Assembly: GCA_023384415.1 (NCBI GenBank)
Contig: JAHDWJ010000009.1
Span: 124,001 to 188,000 of the forward strand
DNA from: Anaerolineae bacterium
GTDB taxonomy: Bacteria > Chloroflexota > Anaerolineae > Promineifilales > Promineifilaceae
Direction of reading: 5' to 3'
DNA: 64,000 bases
In this document: one piece after another, positions 35,072 to 43,803 of the stretch
How the letters are laid out: each line of letters starts with the position of its first letter
How positions within the stretch are numbered: the stretch's first letter is position 1
Translations under genes and position numbers: made by a program
The notes under the pieces: generated by a model
What the model saw: only the letters and a program-made list of their open reading frames with translations
Told to the model about the DNA's origin: nothing
Databases searched by the model: none

Positions 35072-35569
35072 ATGACTAAATTAATCACAACTATTGAAAA
35101 TCATACTTTTGCCGTAGAGGTGGAGCGGGGGAATGGCGGCCGCGGAGAGTGGCAGGTGCGGGTAAATGGGGAGCTGCTAACGGTACGGCTGCCGGACGCA
35201 GCCGCTTCTTTTAATGAGATTGAATGGCTGGTTGTAGATGGCCGGCCGTATGAAATTGTGGCCGACCCCGACTTGCGCTGGCTCAAGGCGTACCGGGGAA
35301 TCCACCGGGTGGAGATAAAGGATCAGGCAGATGGGGGAACGCGGCCGCGCAGCGGGGACGGCCGCATCAAAGCCCCGATTCCTGGCCTCATCAACCGGGT
35401 TATGGTCAGCCAGGGAGAGATAGTCGAAGCCGGGCAGCCGCTTTTGGTGCTGGAAGCGATGAAAATGGAAAACGAGATTCGGGCCGGGCGTGATGGGGTC
35501 GTCTCCGCCTTACACGTCACCCCAGGCCAGAGCGTAACCCGTAATGAACTATTAGCCGAAATCAGTTAA
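35072..35569 (+). CDS. Biotin carboxyl carrier protein of the acyl-CoA carboxylase
   Basis: The 165-residue protein ends in a biotinyl domain: IKAPIPGLINRVMVSQGEIVEAG followed by LLVLEAMKMENEI, where the Lys of AMKM is biotinylated, and GVVSALHVTPGQSVTRNELL. The first 85 residues form a beta-rich linker domain seen in carriers of acyl-CoA/pyruvate-type carboxylases. It carries CO2 between the biotin carboxylase and carboxyltransferase subunits encoded just upstream. No separate biotin ligase gene is in the window. Confidence 0.92.
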   Translation: MTKLITTIENHTFAVEVERGNGGRGEWQVRVNGELLTVRLPDAAASFNEIEWLVVDGRPYEIVADPDLRWLKAYRGIHRVEIKDQADGGTRPRSGDGRIKAPIPGLINRVMVSQGEIVEAGQPLLVLEAMKMENEIRAGRDGVVSALHVTPGQSVTRNELLAEIS

Positions 35570-35733
35570 GCAAAAGAGTTCGCCACGAATTACACGAACC
35601 TGTGGTGAGCATCGCCGAACTATTGACACGAATGTTTTCTGATGAAATGCAGGTGGGCTTCTTGACATCCAGGCCGTTGCGGGATAAAAACAGCCGCCAG
35701 GCGGTTCGCCTGACAACATACCTGGAATAAACC

Positions 35734-36132
35734 ATGATAACCCTTACTCTGGCACAGCAGTTAAAAACAGCCGGTCTCCGCTGGCACCCCCAAGAACATC
35801 ATTTCTTTGCCGTCCCCGACCGGGAGATGGATGAGCGCGTTTTTGTCATTAGTGATATGTCCGTTTTGGTGGAGGTGCTGCAAGGGTGGCCGGCCATCAC
35901 CTTCAACGGTTCGGTCGAATGGGCGTTAGACTATGTACTAGAGATGGAAGCGGTCTGGCTGCCAACAACGGATCAGCTGATCCCCGCTTTAGGGCAGGCA
36001 TTCGTCCGGCTGGAGCGGCGGGGAGAGCAGTTTGTCTGTGCCATACGCTGGGGCGAGGCACTGTCTGAGTACGCGGCCGCAAACTCCGCGGACGCCTGTG
36101 CCCTGGCCTTGTTGTCTATCCTCAATGGGTAA
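35734..36132 (+). CDS. Small conserved-looking protein of unknown function
   Basis: A 132-residue soluble protein starting MITLTLAQQLKTAGLRWHPQEHHFFAVPDREMDERVFVISDM. It has a pattern of hydrophobic strands and a FNGSVEWALDYVLEMEAVWLPTTDQL block that I have seen in Chloroflexota hypothetical proteins, some of which are loosely labelled CpaE-like in databases; nothing here supports a pilus role. It is 8 bp before the aconitase X gene and probably co-transcribed with it. It does not resemble the small (swivel) subunit of aconitase X. Confidence 0.6.
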   Translation: MITLTLAQQLKTAGLRWHPQEHHFFAVPDREMDERVFVISDMSVLVEVLQGWPAITFNGSVEWALDYVLEMEAVWLPTTDQLIPALGQAFVRLERRGEQFVCAIRWGEALSEYAAANSADACALALLSILNG

Positions 36133-36140
36133 CGCCCCCC

Positions 36141-37412
36141 ATGCTTTCCCTTACCCCGTATGATCAATCCTTATTGAATGGTGAACAGGGCGCGGCCGCG
36201 CAGATGGCCATGCGTATCCTGGTGACGATGGCCCAGGTATACGGGGCCACCGCTCTGCTCGACATCCAATCCGCTCACATAGATGGCTGTCTTTATCACG
36301 GCTATTCTGGGTTAGAATTTGCCCAAAAGCTGGTAGAGGGCGGGGGGAAAGTGGTTGTGCCAGCTACCCTTAATGTGGGGGGTATGGACCTTATCCACCC
36401 GGAATATTTTCGCGGCGATCAACAACAAGGGGTCTATGCTCGCCAGCTTATGGAGCTGTATGTGGCCATGGGCTGCCAGCCGATGTTCACCTGCACTCCT
36501 TACCAGGCGATGCACCGTCCCCCTTTTGGTGCCCAGATCGCCTGGGCTGAGAGTAATGCTATCGTTTTTGCCAACTCCGTGTTAGGGGCACGCACCAACC
36601 GGTATGGGGATTTTATAGATATTTGTGCCGCCCTCACCGGCCGCGCCCCAGCGACTGGGCTGCACCTGACGGAAAACCGACGCGGCCATATCTTGTTCCG
36701 CCTGGAAAACATTCCCTCGGCTTTGTTCCACGATGACAGCTTTTTTCCGGTGTTGGGGTATTTGCTTGGCGCCCGGAGCCAGAACCGCAACCCGGTGATT
36801 GAAGGGCTGCCCGCGGAAACGAGTGAGGATCAATTAAAAGCGTTAGGGGCTGCGGCCGCGTCCTCTGGTTCTGTCGCCCTCTTCCATGTGGTGGGCCGCA
36901 CTCCCGAAGCTCCAACCCTGGCCGCAGCCTTCCACGGCCACTCCCCCGAACTTGTTATTCCTGTCACCCTGGCCGATCTGCGCCAGGTGCGGGAGCAGCT
37001 TTCTACGGTCAAAGATGGACCAATACAGGTGGTAGCTTTAGGTAGCCCCCATTTCTCTCTGGCCGAATTTGCCCAACTGCTCCCCCTGATTACCGTTTTT
37101 CCACCCCATCCCCAGGTGGAATTTATCGTCTGTACCAACCGATTCATCTTAGCCCAGTTACAACAGCGGGGCTGGCTGACCCAACTGGAAGCCAGCGGCG
37201 TTCAACTCATTGTGGATAGTTGTGTCGTTGTCGCCCCTATGGTCAAGGCCCAAACAGGGGTCTTAATGACCAATTCGGGTAAATTTGCCCATTACACCCC
37301 GGGGAATATCGGGTTGCAACTGGTTTATGGCAATGTAGAGGCGTGTGTTCTCTCGGCCCATCACGGTTCGGTACAGCGGAAGGAAGATGCATGGTTAAGC
37401 AGCGATCCGTGA
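36141..37412 (+). CDS. Aconitase X catalytic (large) subunit
   Basis: A 423-residue protein with the aconitase X signatures HIDGCLYHGYSG, VPATLNVGGMDL, MFTCTPYQAMHRPPFGAQIAW, AESNAIVFANSVLGARTNRYGDF and FHVVGRTPEA. Three Cys in the expected cluster-binding positions are visible: in FTCTPY (about 118), VDSC (about 361) and EACVLSA (about 402). Known aconitase X enzymes are hydro-lyases acting on cis-3-hydroxy-L-proline or, in archaea, mevalonate 5-phosphate. They normally need a small swivel domain, either fused or encoded next door; none is visible in this window. The substrate is therefore open. Its 3' end overlaps the next gene by 22 bp. Confidence 0.85.
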   Translation: MLSLTPYDQSLLNGEQGAAAQMAMRILVTMAQVYGATALLDIQSAHIDGCLYHGYSGLEFAQKLVEGGGKVVVPATLNVGGMDLIHPEYFRGDQQQGVYARQLMELYVAMGCQPMFTCTPYQAMHRPPFGAQIAWAESNAIVFANSVLGARTNRYGDFIDICAALTGRAPATGLHLTENRRGHILFRLENIPSALFHDDSFFPVLGYLLGARSQNRNPVIEGLPAETSEDQLKALGAAAASSGSVALFHVVGRTPEAPTLAAAFHGHSPELVIPVTLADLRQVREQLSTVKDGPIQVVALGSPHFSLAEFAQLLPLITVFPPHPQVEFIVCTNRFILAQLQQRGWLTQLEASGVQLIVDSCVVVAPMVKAQTGVLMTNSGKFAHYTPGNIGLQLVYGNVEACVLSAHHGSVQRKEDAWLSSDP

Positions 37413-38617
37413 TGGTGTGGTTGGCCCTCTGTTTACTTGTTTTGTTGACCGTATGGCAGAACGCGGCCGCGACCACCCCCCAATCTGATTCCCCAATCTC
37501 CTTTTACCTCCCTATCATCAGCAACCCCTCTTATGAACTTTCTCTGGAACTGGTCGTCGGCAGCATTGCCCTGCCTACCAAAATCGCCCATGCCGGCGAT
37601 GAACGGCTTTTTGTGGCCCAAAAGCAAGGGATCATCCGGGTCATTGTCGAAGGTGAGTTATTGCCCGCTCCATTTTTGGATATAACCCATAAAGTTCTAG
37701 CTGCCGGCTTTGAGCAGGGGTTAGAGAGCCTGGCTTTTGCTCCTGATTATGCTAGTTCCGGCTATTTCTACGTGCTGTACACCAATCTGGATGGGGATGT
37801 TCACCTCTCCCGCTTCCAGGTTTCGTCGCATGACCCCAATATTGCTGATCCAGACAGCGAACAAATTGTGCTGCATGTGCCCCAGCCTTCCGCGATTCAT
37901 AACGGAGCTGACCTGGCTTTTGGCCCAGCGGATGGGTATTTATATATGGGGTTAGGGGATGGTGGCCCCCAGGGAGACCCATCTCAGGCGGGACAAGACC
38001 GGCAAACGCTGCTGGGCAAAATTTTGCGCCTGGATGTGACCGGTGTAACCACCTATACCATTCCCGCCGATAATCCATTTGTGGATGACCCAGAGGCCAG
38101 GGGGGAGATTTGGGCTTTAGGGCTGCGGAACCCCTGGCGTATGAGCTTTGATCGGGAGACCCATGATTTATGGTTTGGGGATGTGGGGGAAAACCGGTGG
38201 GAAGAGGTTAATTTTCAACCAGCTGACAGCCCTGGCGGCTTAAATTATGGCTGGCGTTGTTATGAAGGGGTAGAAGTTTACATTTTAACCGATTGCCTGC
38301 CCCTCTCTGCTTTTACCTTTCCCGTACATGCCTATTTCCACCATGCTCCGCCAGGGTACTGCTCCATCACTGGGGGATACGTCTACCGGGGGACGGCTAT
38401 TACCCACTGGGTGGGGTCTTATCTGTTTTCTGATTTTTGTACCGGTACGATTTGGGGGCTGCGGGGGCAGCCTGGACAATGGCAGGTCGTTGTCTTGTTG
38501 GAATCACCGGCCAGGGTGACGAGTTTTGGCGAGGATATTCACGGAGAGCTGTATGTAACGGATATGTGGGGGGGGCGAATTTATCGGTTGGTACCTTTTG
38601 CTCTGCCTGGGGGGTAG
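37391..38617 (+). CDS. Secreted PQQ-dependent aldose (sugar) dehydrogenase
   Basis: 408 residues from ATG 37391, with GGAAG upstream; an in-frame start at 37343 would place 16 odd residues before the signal peptide. A signal peptide (VMVWLALCLLVLLTVWQNAAA) precedes a six-bladed propeller of the soluble glucose/sorbosone dehydrogenase family: LPTKIAHAGDERLFVAQKQG, EQGLESLAFAPDY, IHNGADLAFGPADGYLYMGLGDGG, GKILRLDV, LGLRNPWRMSFD. It would oxidise an aldose outside the membrane and pass electrons to an acceptor. The overlap with aconitase X (22 bp) indicates one transcript, though no pathway linking them is known to me. Confidence 0.88.
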   Translation: MVKQRSVMVWLALCLLVLLTVWQNAAATTPQSDSPISFYLPIISNPSYELSLELVVGSIALPTKIAHAGDERLFVAQKQGIIRVIVEGELLPAPFLDITHKVLAAGFEQGLESLAFAPDYASSGYFYVLYTNLDGDVHLSRFQVSSHDPNIADPDSEQIVLHVPQPSAIHNGADLAFGPADGYLYMGLGDGGPQGDPSQAGQDRQTLLGKILRLDVTGVTTYTIPADNPFVDDPEARGEIWALGLRNPWRMSFDRETHDLWFGDVGENRWEEVNFQPADSPGGLNYGWRCYEGVEVYILTDCLPLSAFTFPVHAYFHHAPPGYCSITGGYVYRGTAITHWVGSYLFSDFCTGTIWGLRGQPGQWQVVVLLESPARVTSFGEDIHGELYVTDMWGGRIYRLVPFALPGG

Positions 38618-38640
38618 CCACAGATGAAAGAACACGGATA

Positions 38641-38679
38641 AAAAGGAAACACGGATATCAACCATCCGTGTTTCCTTTT
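38641..38679. terminator. Bidirectional terminator-like hairpin built from a word repeat
   Basis: A perfect 16-bp stem (AAAAGGAAACACGGAT at 38641-38656 and its complement at 38664-38679) with a 7-nt loop lies between two convergent genes. A- and T-rich ends on both sides allow it to work in both directions. The stem is made of the ACACGGAT words found elsewhere between genes. Confidence 0.75.
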
Positions 38680-38720
38680 ATCCGTGTTTGGGCATGACTT
38701 ATCTATGCCCACGAATAATC

Positions 38721-39218
38721 TCATTTGGTGGCGGTGTTATGGCGTAGGATCAGGTAGATGCCGATGATGATGAGGGCCAGGGGCCAGAGGGAGCCGGTCC
38801 AGGTGAGCAGGGTCATCAGAATTCCGCCCCAGGTCGCGGCCGCGCCAACGACCAACATAATCGCGGCTACAATAAGCGGCCACCAATGGGTCTCTTTGGT
38901 AAACAGGGCCGAGGCCACAGTAATAATCACCCAGCCCAGGCTAAACCCCAGCAGGAAGATAGCGTCATTGGCCTGGGGAAATAGCAGTTCAACCAGCAAT
39001 ATCCCAATACCAACGCCAGTCACAATTCCCCCAGGGATAATTGGGCCAACGTGACGGGCTACAATCCCCCAGGTCAATAGCAGTAACCCGACAAGCAAGG
39101 GAATAAATAAGCCGATCCGCTCTGGCAGCCATTGCCCCACGAGAAAAAGAATACCTAGCAGGATTAGCACTCCCCCGCCAAGCAATTCATGCCGATTAGA
39201 AGATTTTAACGCGTTCAT
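38721..39218 (-). CDS. Small multi-spanning membrane protein
   Basis: 165 residues, mostly membrane: about six hydrophobic segments, starting with GGGVLILLGILFLVGQ and ending with SLWPLALIIIGIYLILRHN. This layout, with a Trp-Pro-Leu in the last helix, is like LiaF/LiaI-type or DUF5668 membrane proteins that accompany two-component systems, and indeed a kinase/regulator pair lies 180 bp upstream on the same strand. No catalytic motif. Function unknown; the link with the regulator is inference. Confidence 0.65.
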   Translation of the reverse strand: MNALKSSNRHELLGGGVLILLGILFLVGQWLPERIGLFIPLLVGLLLLTWGIVARHVGPIIPGGIVTGVGIGILLVELLFPQANDAIFLLGFSLGWVIITVASALFTKETHWWPLIVAAIMLVVGAAATWGGILMTLLTWTGSLWPLALIIIGIYLILRHNTATK

Positions 39219-39396
39219 TCTTATACTCCTTTTCAGAAAATTAATTCCGGGTTTTTGGTTGTGAGTTCCCAGGTTTCACCTATCAAACTCGTTGTCTACA
39301 ACCCCCGGACGATGTTTTTTAACGGTGATGAAGAGAGTATAAGCTATTGGCTGTTTGTTTGGATGTGCCAGAAGTCATTTTTGGGTCATGTCAAGG

Positions 39397-40062
39397 TCAT
39401 ACCTGGAGAAGCCCCAGTTCCCGTGCTTTTAGAGCCGCTTGAGTGCGATCTCGTACACCTAGCTTGCCCAAAATATTGGTCACATGGTTTTTGACGGTGC
39501 CTTCGGTGATGTAAAGGGTGTTGGCAATTTCCCGGTTGCTGGCGCCCAGGGCCAGATGGCGCAAAATTTCTAACTCCCGCTCAGAGAGGGGTTCGGGTAA
39601 TGGGGGGTGAGCGGCCGCAGGCGGGGTGGGGTGGGTTTCAGCCAGGCGGTTAAATTCGGCCACTAGCCTGGTAGCCACTGAGGGATGGAGAAATGATTCT
39701 CCCCGGTTGGCGGTGTGGATCGCTTCTACCAATTTGGGCGAGGGAACATCCTTGAGCAAGTAGCCTACGGCCCCGGCACGTAAGGCTTCAAAGATATGTT
39801 CGTCATCGTCAAAGGTAGTGAGGACGATGATCTTGATCTGTGGGTGGGTCGCTCGCAATCGCCGGGTTGCGGCCGCGCCATCTAACACGGGCATCCGTAA
39901 ATCCATCAGGATCACATCTGGGTTGAGGGCGGTCGCCTGGGTCAGGGCTTCTTCGCCATTGCTGGCTTCACCAATGACTTCAATATCGGCCTGAACCGAG
40001 AGCAGGGTGCTTAACCCTTCCCGAAAAAGAGCCTGGTCATCTACGAGCAGAACACGAATCAT
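39397..40062 (-). CDS. NarL/FixJ-type response regulator
   Basis: A 221-residue regulator with receiver domain (IRVLLVDDQALFREGL, phospho-Asp in NPDVILMDLRMPVLDG, Lys in GYLLKDVPS) and a LuxR-type helix-turn-helix (LSERELEILRHLALGASNREIANTLYI, then EGTVKNHVTNILGKLGVRDRTQA). Its ATG overlaps the histidine kinase stop by 4 bp (ATGA), so the pair is co-translated. It should be phosphorylated by that kinase and bind promoters. The targets are unknown; the upstream channel operon is one candidate. Confidence 0.95.
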   Translation of the reverse strand: MIRVLLVDDQALFREGLSTLLSVQADIEVIGEASNGEEALTQATALNPDVILMDLRMPVLDGAAATRRLRATHPQIKIIVLTTFDDDEHIFEALRAGAVGYLLKDVPSPKLVEAIHTANRGESFLHPSVATRLVAEFNRLAETHPTPPAAAHPPLPEPLSERELEILRHLALGASNREIANTLYITEGTVKNHVTNILGKLGVRDRTQAALKARELGLLQV

Positions 40063-41279
40063 AGGGATAGAGAGTGGGGAGTAGGGATTGATAGTTTTGG
40101 GATGGTTACGTGCAGGTGGAACCCATCACCAGGAGCGGTTTTGATCTGGACGCGGCCGCCGAGCAGGGTGACCCGCTCTTCAATGCCGATGAGACCAAAC
40201 CCAACATTGGCTGCGGCCGCGCCCTGTCCATCATCAGTAATTGTCAACGCCACCTGGTCTGGCTCATAAGACAAAGTCACCTCTACCCGCTGCGCCTGAG
40301 CATGTTTGCGGACATTGGTCAGCCCTTCCTGAGCGGCCCGATAAAGAGCCATCTGCACCGGTTCGGCCACGGGGTAGGGTTCCCCATCTACCTGCAGCAG
40401 AGCGATGAGGCCGGCTGCCTGGCATGCTTCCAGCAGCGGGGATAGCAGTTCCGGGAGCAGACGCCCCTCAAAGGGAGATTCCCGCAGGGTTTTGACCGAT
40501 TGGCGTACTTCCCGCAGCCCTTCTTGAGCTAACCGCTGGGCTTTTTGCAGGGCGGCCAATCCTCGGTCACGGTCCTGGTCTAAAATCGTTTGCGCTGCCT
40601 CAAGCTGCACATTGATCACCGTCAGATAATGCCCCAGGCTGTCATGAATATCTCGTGCCAGCCGGTTCCTCTCTTTCGTGGTGGCTAACTCCTCAGCTTG
40701 AGCTGCGTATAGCCGTAATTTCTGGTTGACCTCATTTAATGCTTGCGCCAGATGCTCTACGCGCTCACGAGCTTCCCGCTCTCGTTGGGCTACTCTGGTA
40801 AATACGGCGACAAACAAAATAGCCGGAATGATAAAGATGGCCGTTTGTAAAGCGGTTTCCAGCCCAAAAAAGAGGGTCATAGGTAGGATACAGGTCGCCA
40901 GGGCCAGAATGGAGATAATCCCATTCCACAGCAGGGGACGGGGATAAATTTCCATGCTTTGAGAAATCAGGGGCAGGACGACCAGCCAGGACATGGCGAA
41001 ACTTTGATTTCGCATAGCCATATAATTAATACCAGTCACTAAAACCAACATCAGAGCAAAATAGCTCAGGGAGAGCCAGAGGGGAGCGCGTTGAAGATTG
41101 AGGTAGAGAGAAGCCAGGATGCTAAGGCCCAGGTAGGTAGAGCCTAATGTTAGCAAGAGAGTTAGTTGGGTTGGGGAGTAGCTACCTTGTAGTAGCACTA
41201 CCACGTAGGCGGAAATCACCAATACAACCAGGGCCAGGATGCCCCCTCGCTCTCGTTCTAAACGCTGTTGCAAGGTCAT
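40059..41279 (-). CDS. Membrane sensor histidine kinase (HisKA_3/NarL type)
   Basis: A 406-residue kinase. Residues 15-165 hold about six membrane helices without a large external domain. A coiled-coil linker follows (REREARERVEHLAQALNEVN), then the HisKA_3 dimerisation helix with the phospho-acceptor His in RDIHDSLGHYL and a HATPase domain (TNVRKHAQAQ, ITDDGQG, GFGLIGIEERVTLLGG). It lacks a periplasmic sensor, so it may sense membrane state. It starts within the stop of the DinB/ankyrin gene (ATGA overlap) and runs into the regulator gene the same way. Confidence 0.93.
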   Translation of the reverse strand: MTLQQRLERERGGILALVVLVISAYVVVLLQGSYSPTQLTLLLTLGSTYLGLSILASLYLNLQRAPLWLSLSYFALMLVLVTGINYMAMRNQSFAMSWLVVLPLISQSMEIYPRPLLWNGIISILALATCILPMTLFFGLETALQTAIFIIPAILFVAVFTRVAQREREARERVEHLAQALNEVNQKLRLYAAQAEELATTKERNRLARDIHDSLGHYLTVINVQLEAAQTILDQDRDRGLAALQKAQRLAQEGLREVRQSVKTLRESPFEGRLLPELLSPLLEACQAAGLIALLQVDGEPYPVAEPVQMALYRAAQEGLTNVRKHAQAQRVEVTLSYEPDQVALTITDDGQGAAAANVGFGLIGIEERVTLLGGRVQIKTAPGDGFHLHVTIPKLSIPTPHSLSL

Positions 41280-42508
41280 GGGGTTTGTTCCCTGTTGGTA
41301 TCTTCTGCCCCTTGTTCTAGCAGGTAGTGGATAACTTCTTCGTGGTTGAACCGGCGGGACAACTGTAACGGGGTGTAACCATCTCGTGAGAGGGTATGCA
41401 GATCGTTGGGGCTATGTTGCAGCCAGGCCTGGGCATGTTTAAGTGAGCCTGCGGCCGCAGCCTCATGTAAATCTAAAAACGCCCCCGCTTCTAAAAGCAG
41501 GTTGACCATCGCCCAATCCTGGTTATAGGCCGCTTTGGTAATCAAAAACAGCCCATCGCTGTCGCTGCTGTTGACCAGAGCAGGGTTAGCCGTGAGGAGG
41601 TCCTGTGCGGCCGCCAGGTTTTGCTCTTTAACTGCTGTCAGAATCGCCTCACTTTGCCGGACAGCCGTTTGTAACTCCGCTACACGGTCATGGATGATCG
41701 CGGCCGCGTTCATACATTCACTATACCCCATGATACCCGTCCCGATAATTGCCCCTTCTACTTCCCCCAGGGCGTTGTACATCTGGCGCAGCAGTAAACG
41801 TGGCTCTGTGAGCCAGCCCAAAGCGATAAGTGTCTTCTCAAGCTGGTTGGTATGTTCTTGTAAATGGGTTTCTAATCGGTGCATACGGAAACGAACCGGG
41901 TACGCCGTAGATTCCCACATGGGCGCGACCAGATTGAGCCGTAAATCTTTCAGGTCGCTCAGATTGTAAACGATGCGGCTATGCAAGGTGGCCCACCGTT
42001 TTTTCAGGTCACTCAGGGGAATCTCCTCTGTTTCGGGGGTGCCGGTCTCCTCAGCCAGGGCATAAATTTTTTCCGGTTCATCGGGTAGGGGTGGGGCGGG
42101 GGTTTGGTTGATGTAACTATTTAGGGCGTTGCGAATGGCGGCGTAAAAATACCGTTCGGTCTGATAGATATGAAGGATGATACGTTGCACCGGCCACTCG
42201 TGGGGGGCCGGCGGCCGCAGCCCATCTTCATCACTGATCCCGGTCAACAGGGCCAGGCATTCCCGGTACATCTGCTGGTGGCGGGCCAGCAAATGGTGGG
42301 CATAGGTGGGGTATTGCCCCCCTCGGTAGCGCATCTGGAGCAGGCCAGCCGCCAGTTGGCGCAGCTCCAGAGTGGTATGCAGGAAAGCGTACCGCACCTG
42401 CTCATAATCAGCCCACCGATAAGACGGTTGGTTGAGTTGGTGTTCAGTGAGGGGGTAGGCTGCGGCCGCAAACCGCTCTACCGCTTCTATCAAAGTGGCA
42501 AGAGACAT
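41276..42508 (-). CDS. DinB-like helical protein with C-terminal ankyrin repeats
   Basis: ATG at 42508 (a TTG one codon earlier is possible) overlaps the mscL stop as TGATG. The 410-residue protein has two all-helical halves: residues 1-135 with His at spaced positions (HHLLARHQ and HEWPVQRIILHIYQTERYF) and residues 165-250 (RMHRLETHLQEHTNQLEKTL), in the manner of DinB/YfiT four-helix bundles. Residues 285-400 have three ankyrin-like repeats (AAYNQDWAMVNLLLEAGAFLDLHEAAA, DGYTPLQLSRRFNHEEVIHYLLEQGA). DinB proteins often bind a metal through three His. The ankyrin part suggests protein-protein contact, perhaps with the kinase or channel encoded on either side. Specific function unknown. Confidence 0.75.
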   Translation of the reverse strand: MSLATLIEAVERFAAAAYPLTEHQLNQPSYRWADYEQVRYAFLHTTLELRQLAAGLLQMRYRGGQYPTYAHHLLARHQQMYRECLALLTGISDEDGLRPPAPHEWPVQRIILHIYQTERYFYAAIRNALNSYINQTPAPPLPDEPEKIYALAEETGTPETEEIPLSDLKKRWATLHSRIVYNLSDLKDLRLNLVAPMWESTAYPVRFRMHRLETHLQEHTNQLEKTLIALGWLTEPRLLLRQMYNALGEVEGAIIGTGIMGYSECMNAAAIIHDRVAELQTAVRQSEAILTAVKEQNLAAAQDLLTANPALVNSSDSDGLFLITKAAYNQDWAMVNLLLEAGAFLDLHEAAAAGSLKHAQAWLQHSPNDLHTLSRDGYTPLQLSRRFNHEEVIHYLLEQGAEDTNREQTP

Positions 42509-42933
42509 CAACGACCTGACTTTAATAAATCCCGAATCTCCGTCAACAGCTTCTCTTCAGCCGATGGTGCCGGGGGAGGTGCTGGGGCAGCCTCTTCCTT
42601 TTTCTTCATCTTATTTACCGTCCGTATCATCATAAAAATGACCAGGGCGATAATGACAAAATCAATGATATTATTGATAAATAAGCCGTAGTTAAGCGTC
42701 GCCAGGCCAGCCTCCTGGGCCTGCGCCAGACTCATGCCCGCAGCCTGCCCCCTGGAAAGATCAATATACAAATCAGCAAAGCTAATCCCCCCGGTAGCCA
42801 GGCTCACAACCGGCATGATAATGTCATTTACCAGAGAGGTGACAATTTTGCCAAATGCTCCCCCAATGATGACCGCCACTGCCAGATCAAGCACATTTCC
42901 CCGTTTCAAGAAATCAACAAATTCCTTAACCAT
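42508..42933 (-). CDS. mscL: Large-conductance mechanosensitive channel
   Basis: A 141-residue channel subunit starting after an AGGAGGA ribosome-binding site. The first helix [41 protein letters not shown] is the pore-lining TM1 of MscL, and [21 protein letters not shown] is TM2; a 30-residue extracellular loop and a charged, Pro-rich C-terminal helix complete it. It opens under membrane tension to release solutes on hypo-osmotic shock. It is the first gene of a four-gene unit whose genes overlap by 1-4 bp (mscL, DinB/ankyrin, kinase, regulator), an unusual setting. Confidence 0.96.
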   Translation of the reverse strand: MVKEFVDFLKRGNVLDLAVAVIIGGAFGKIVTSLVNDIIMPVVSLATGGISFADLYIDLSRGQAAGMSLAQAQEAGLATLNYGLFINNIIDFVIIALVIFMMIRTVNKMKKKEEAAPAPPPAPSAEEKLLTEIRDLLKSGR

Positions 42934-43028
42934 CTTGTTTCCTCCTAAAAATCTGTTAAGGATTGAGGATCGCGTGGGTTCTTTCAGAGCCTCAAAGTTC
43001 CCTCACTCCTTCTCACTCTATCATGCTT

Positions 43029-43703
43029 TCACTGCACCCGATCCAACGGCTGTCCCTTGTCTACCTTCTCCAACCGCTCTGACAGCAGCTTCAACTTCCC
43101 CCATTCGCGCCGCATCAAATAGATTGTAGCCAGATGCATGAGCCAGCGGGGATCACATTGCGGATCACCCGCTAACTCCTCAAACACATGCAGGGCCTTA
43201 TCATCGGTGCGTCTGGCTTTAGCATACTCATCCGCCAACTGCTTTAGATACGCATCTCGTTGGTGACGGATTTTTTCTGTTTCAATAAGCTGATTTTGCC
43301 CGGTCCGTATTTTGGGACGGACCCGTTGGATGGCGTCTTGCAGCTCTTCGGTGGTAAATGGTTTGATGAGATAATCCTGTGCCCCGGCGACCATAGCGGC
43401 CCGCAAAGTACGGTTATCCCGCTCGGCGGAGATAACCAGGCAGACCAGATCAGGCAAAATTTGGCGCATCGCTTTAATCGCTGTAATGCCATCCAACTCT
43501 GGCATATTGACATCCATTAGGGCAACATCGGGGCGATATTTATGGGCCAGTTCTACTGCCTCTCGTCCATTTTGGGCCATGGCCACCACCTCTACCCCAG
43601 GGATAAGGGTGAGCATGAGGCGGGTGCTGCGCCGGGTTTGCTGGGTATCATCGGCAATGAGGACGCGCAGAGAGGTAACGGACTGCTCTTTTGTTTTACT
43701 CAT
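43029..43703 (-). CDS. Response regulator with helical C-terminal region
   Basis: The 224-residue protein has an N-terminal receiver domain (VLIADDTQQTRRSTRLML, phospho-Asp in RPDVALMDVNMPELDG, SAERDN, DYLIKPFT). It is followed by about 95 helical residues containing a coiled-coil-like stretch (IETEKIRHQRDAYLKQLADEY) and a TPR-like segment (PRWLMHLATIYLMRREWGKLKLL). It has no DNA-binding or enzymatic output domain, so it probably signals through protein contact. No cognate kinase is adjacent; the kinase at 40-41 kb belongs to another unit. Confidence 0.9.
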   Translation of the reverse strand: MSKTKEQSVTSLRVLIADDTQQTRRSTRLMLTLIPGVEVVAMAQNGREAVELAHKYRPDVALMDVNMPELDGITAIKAMRQILPDLVCLVISAERDNRTLRAAMVAGAQDYLIKPFTTEELQDAIQRVRPKIRTGQNQLIETEKIRHQRDAYLKQLADEYAKARRTDDKALHVFEELAGDPQCDPRWLMHLATIYLMRREWGKLKLLSERLEKVDKGQPLDRVQ

Positions 43704-43803
43704 GTTAGGCCTGCCTGGTAAGGACGGAAAACGGTAGCCGAAGGGCAGATAACGACTTTTTTGTCAATCGTCCCTCGTCAACCATCTCATATAAGGGTCA
43801 ACT

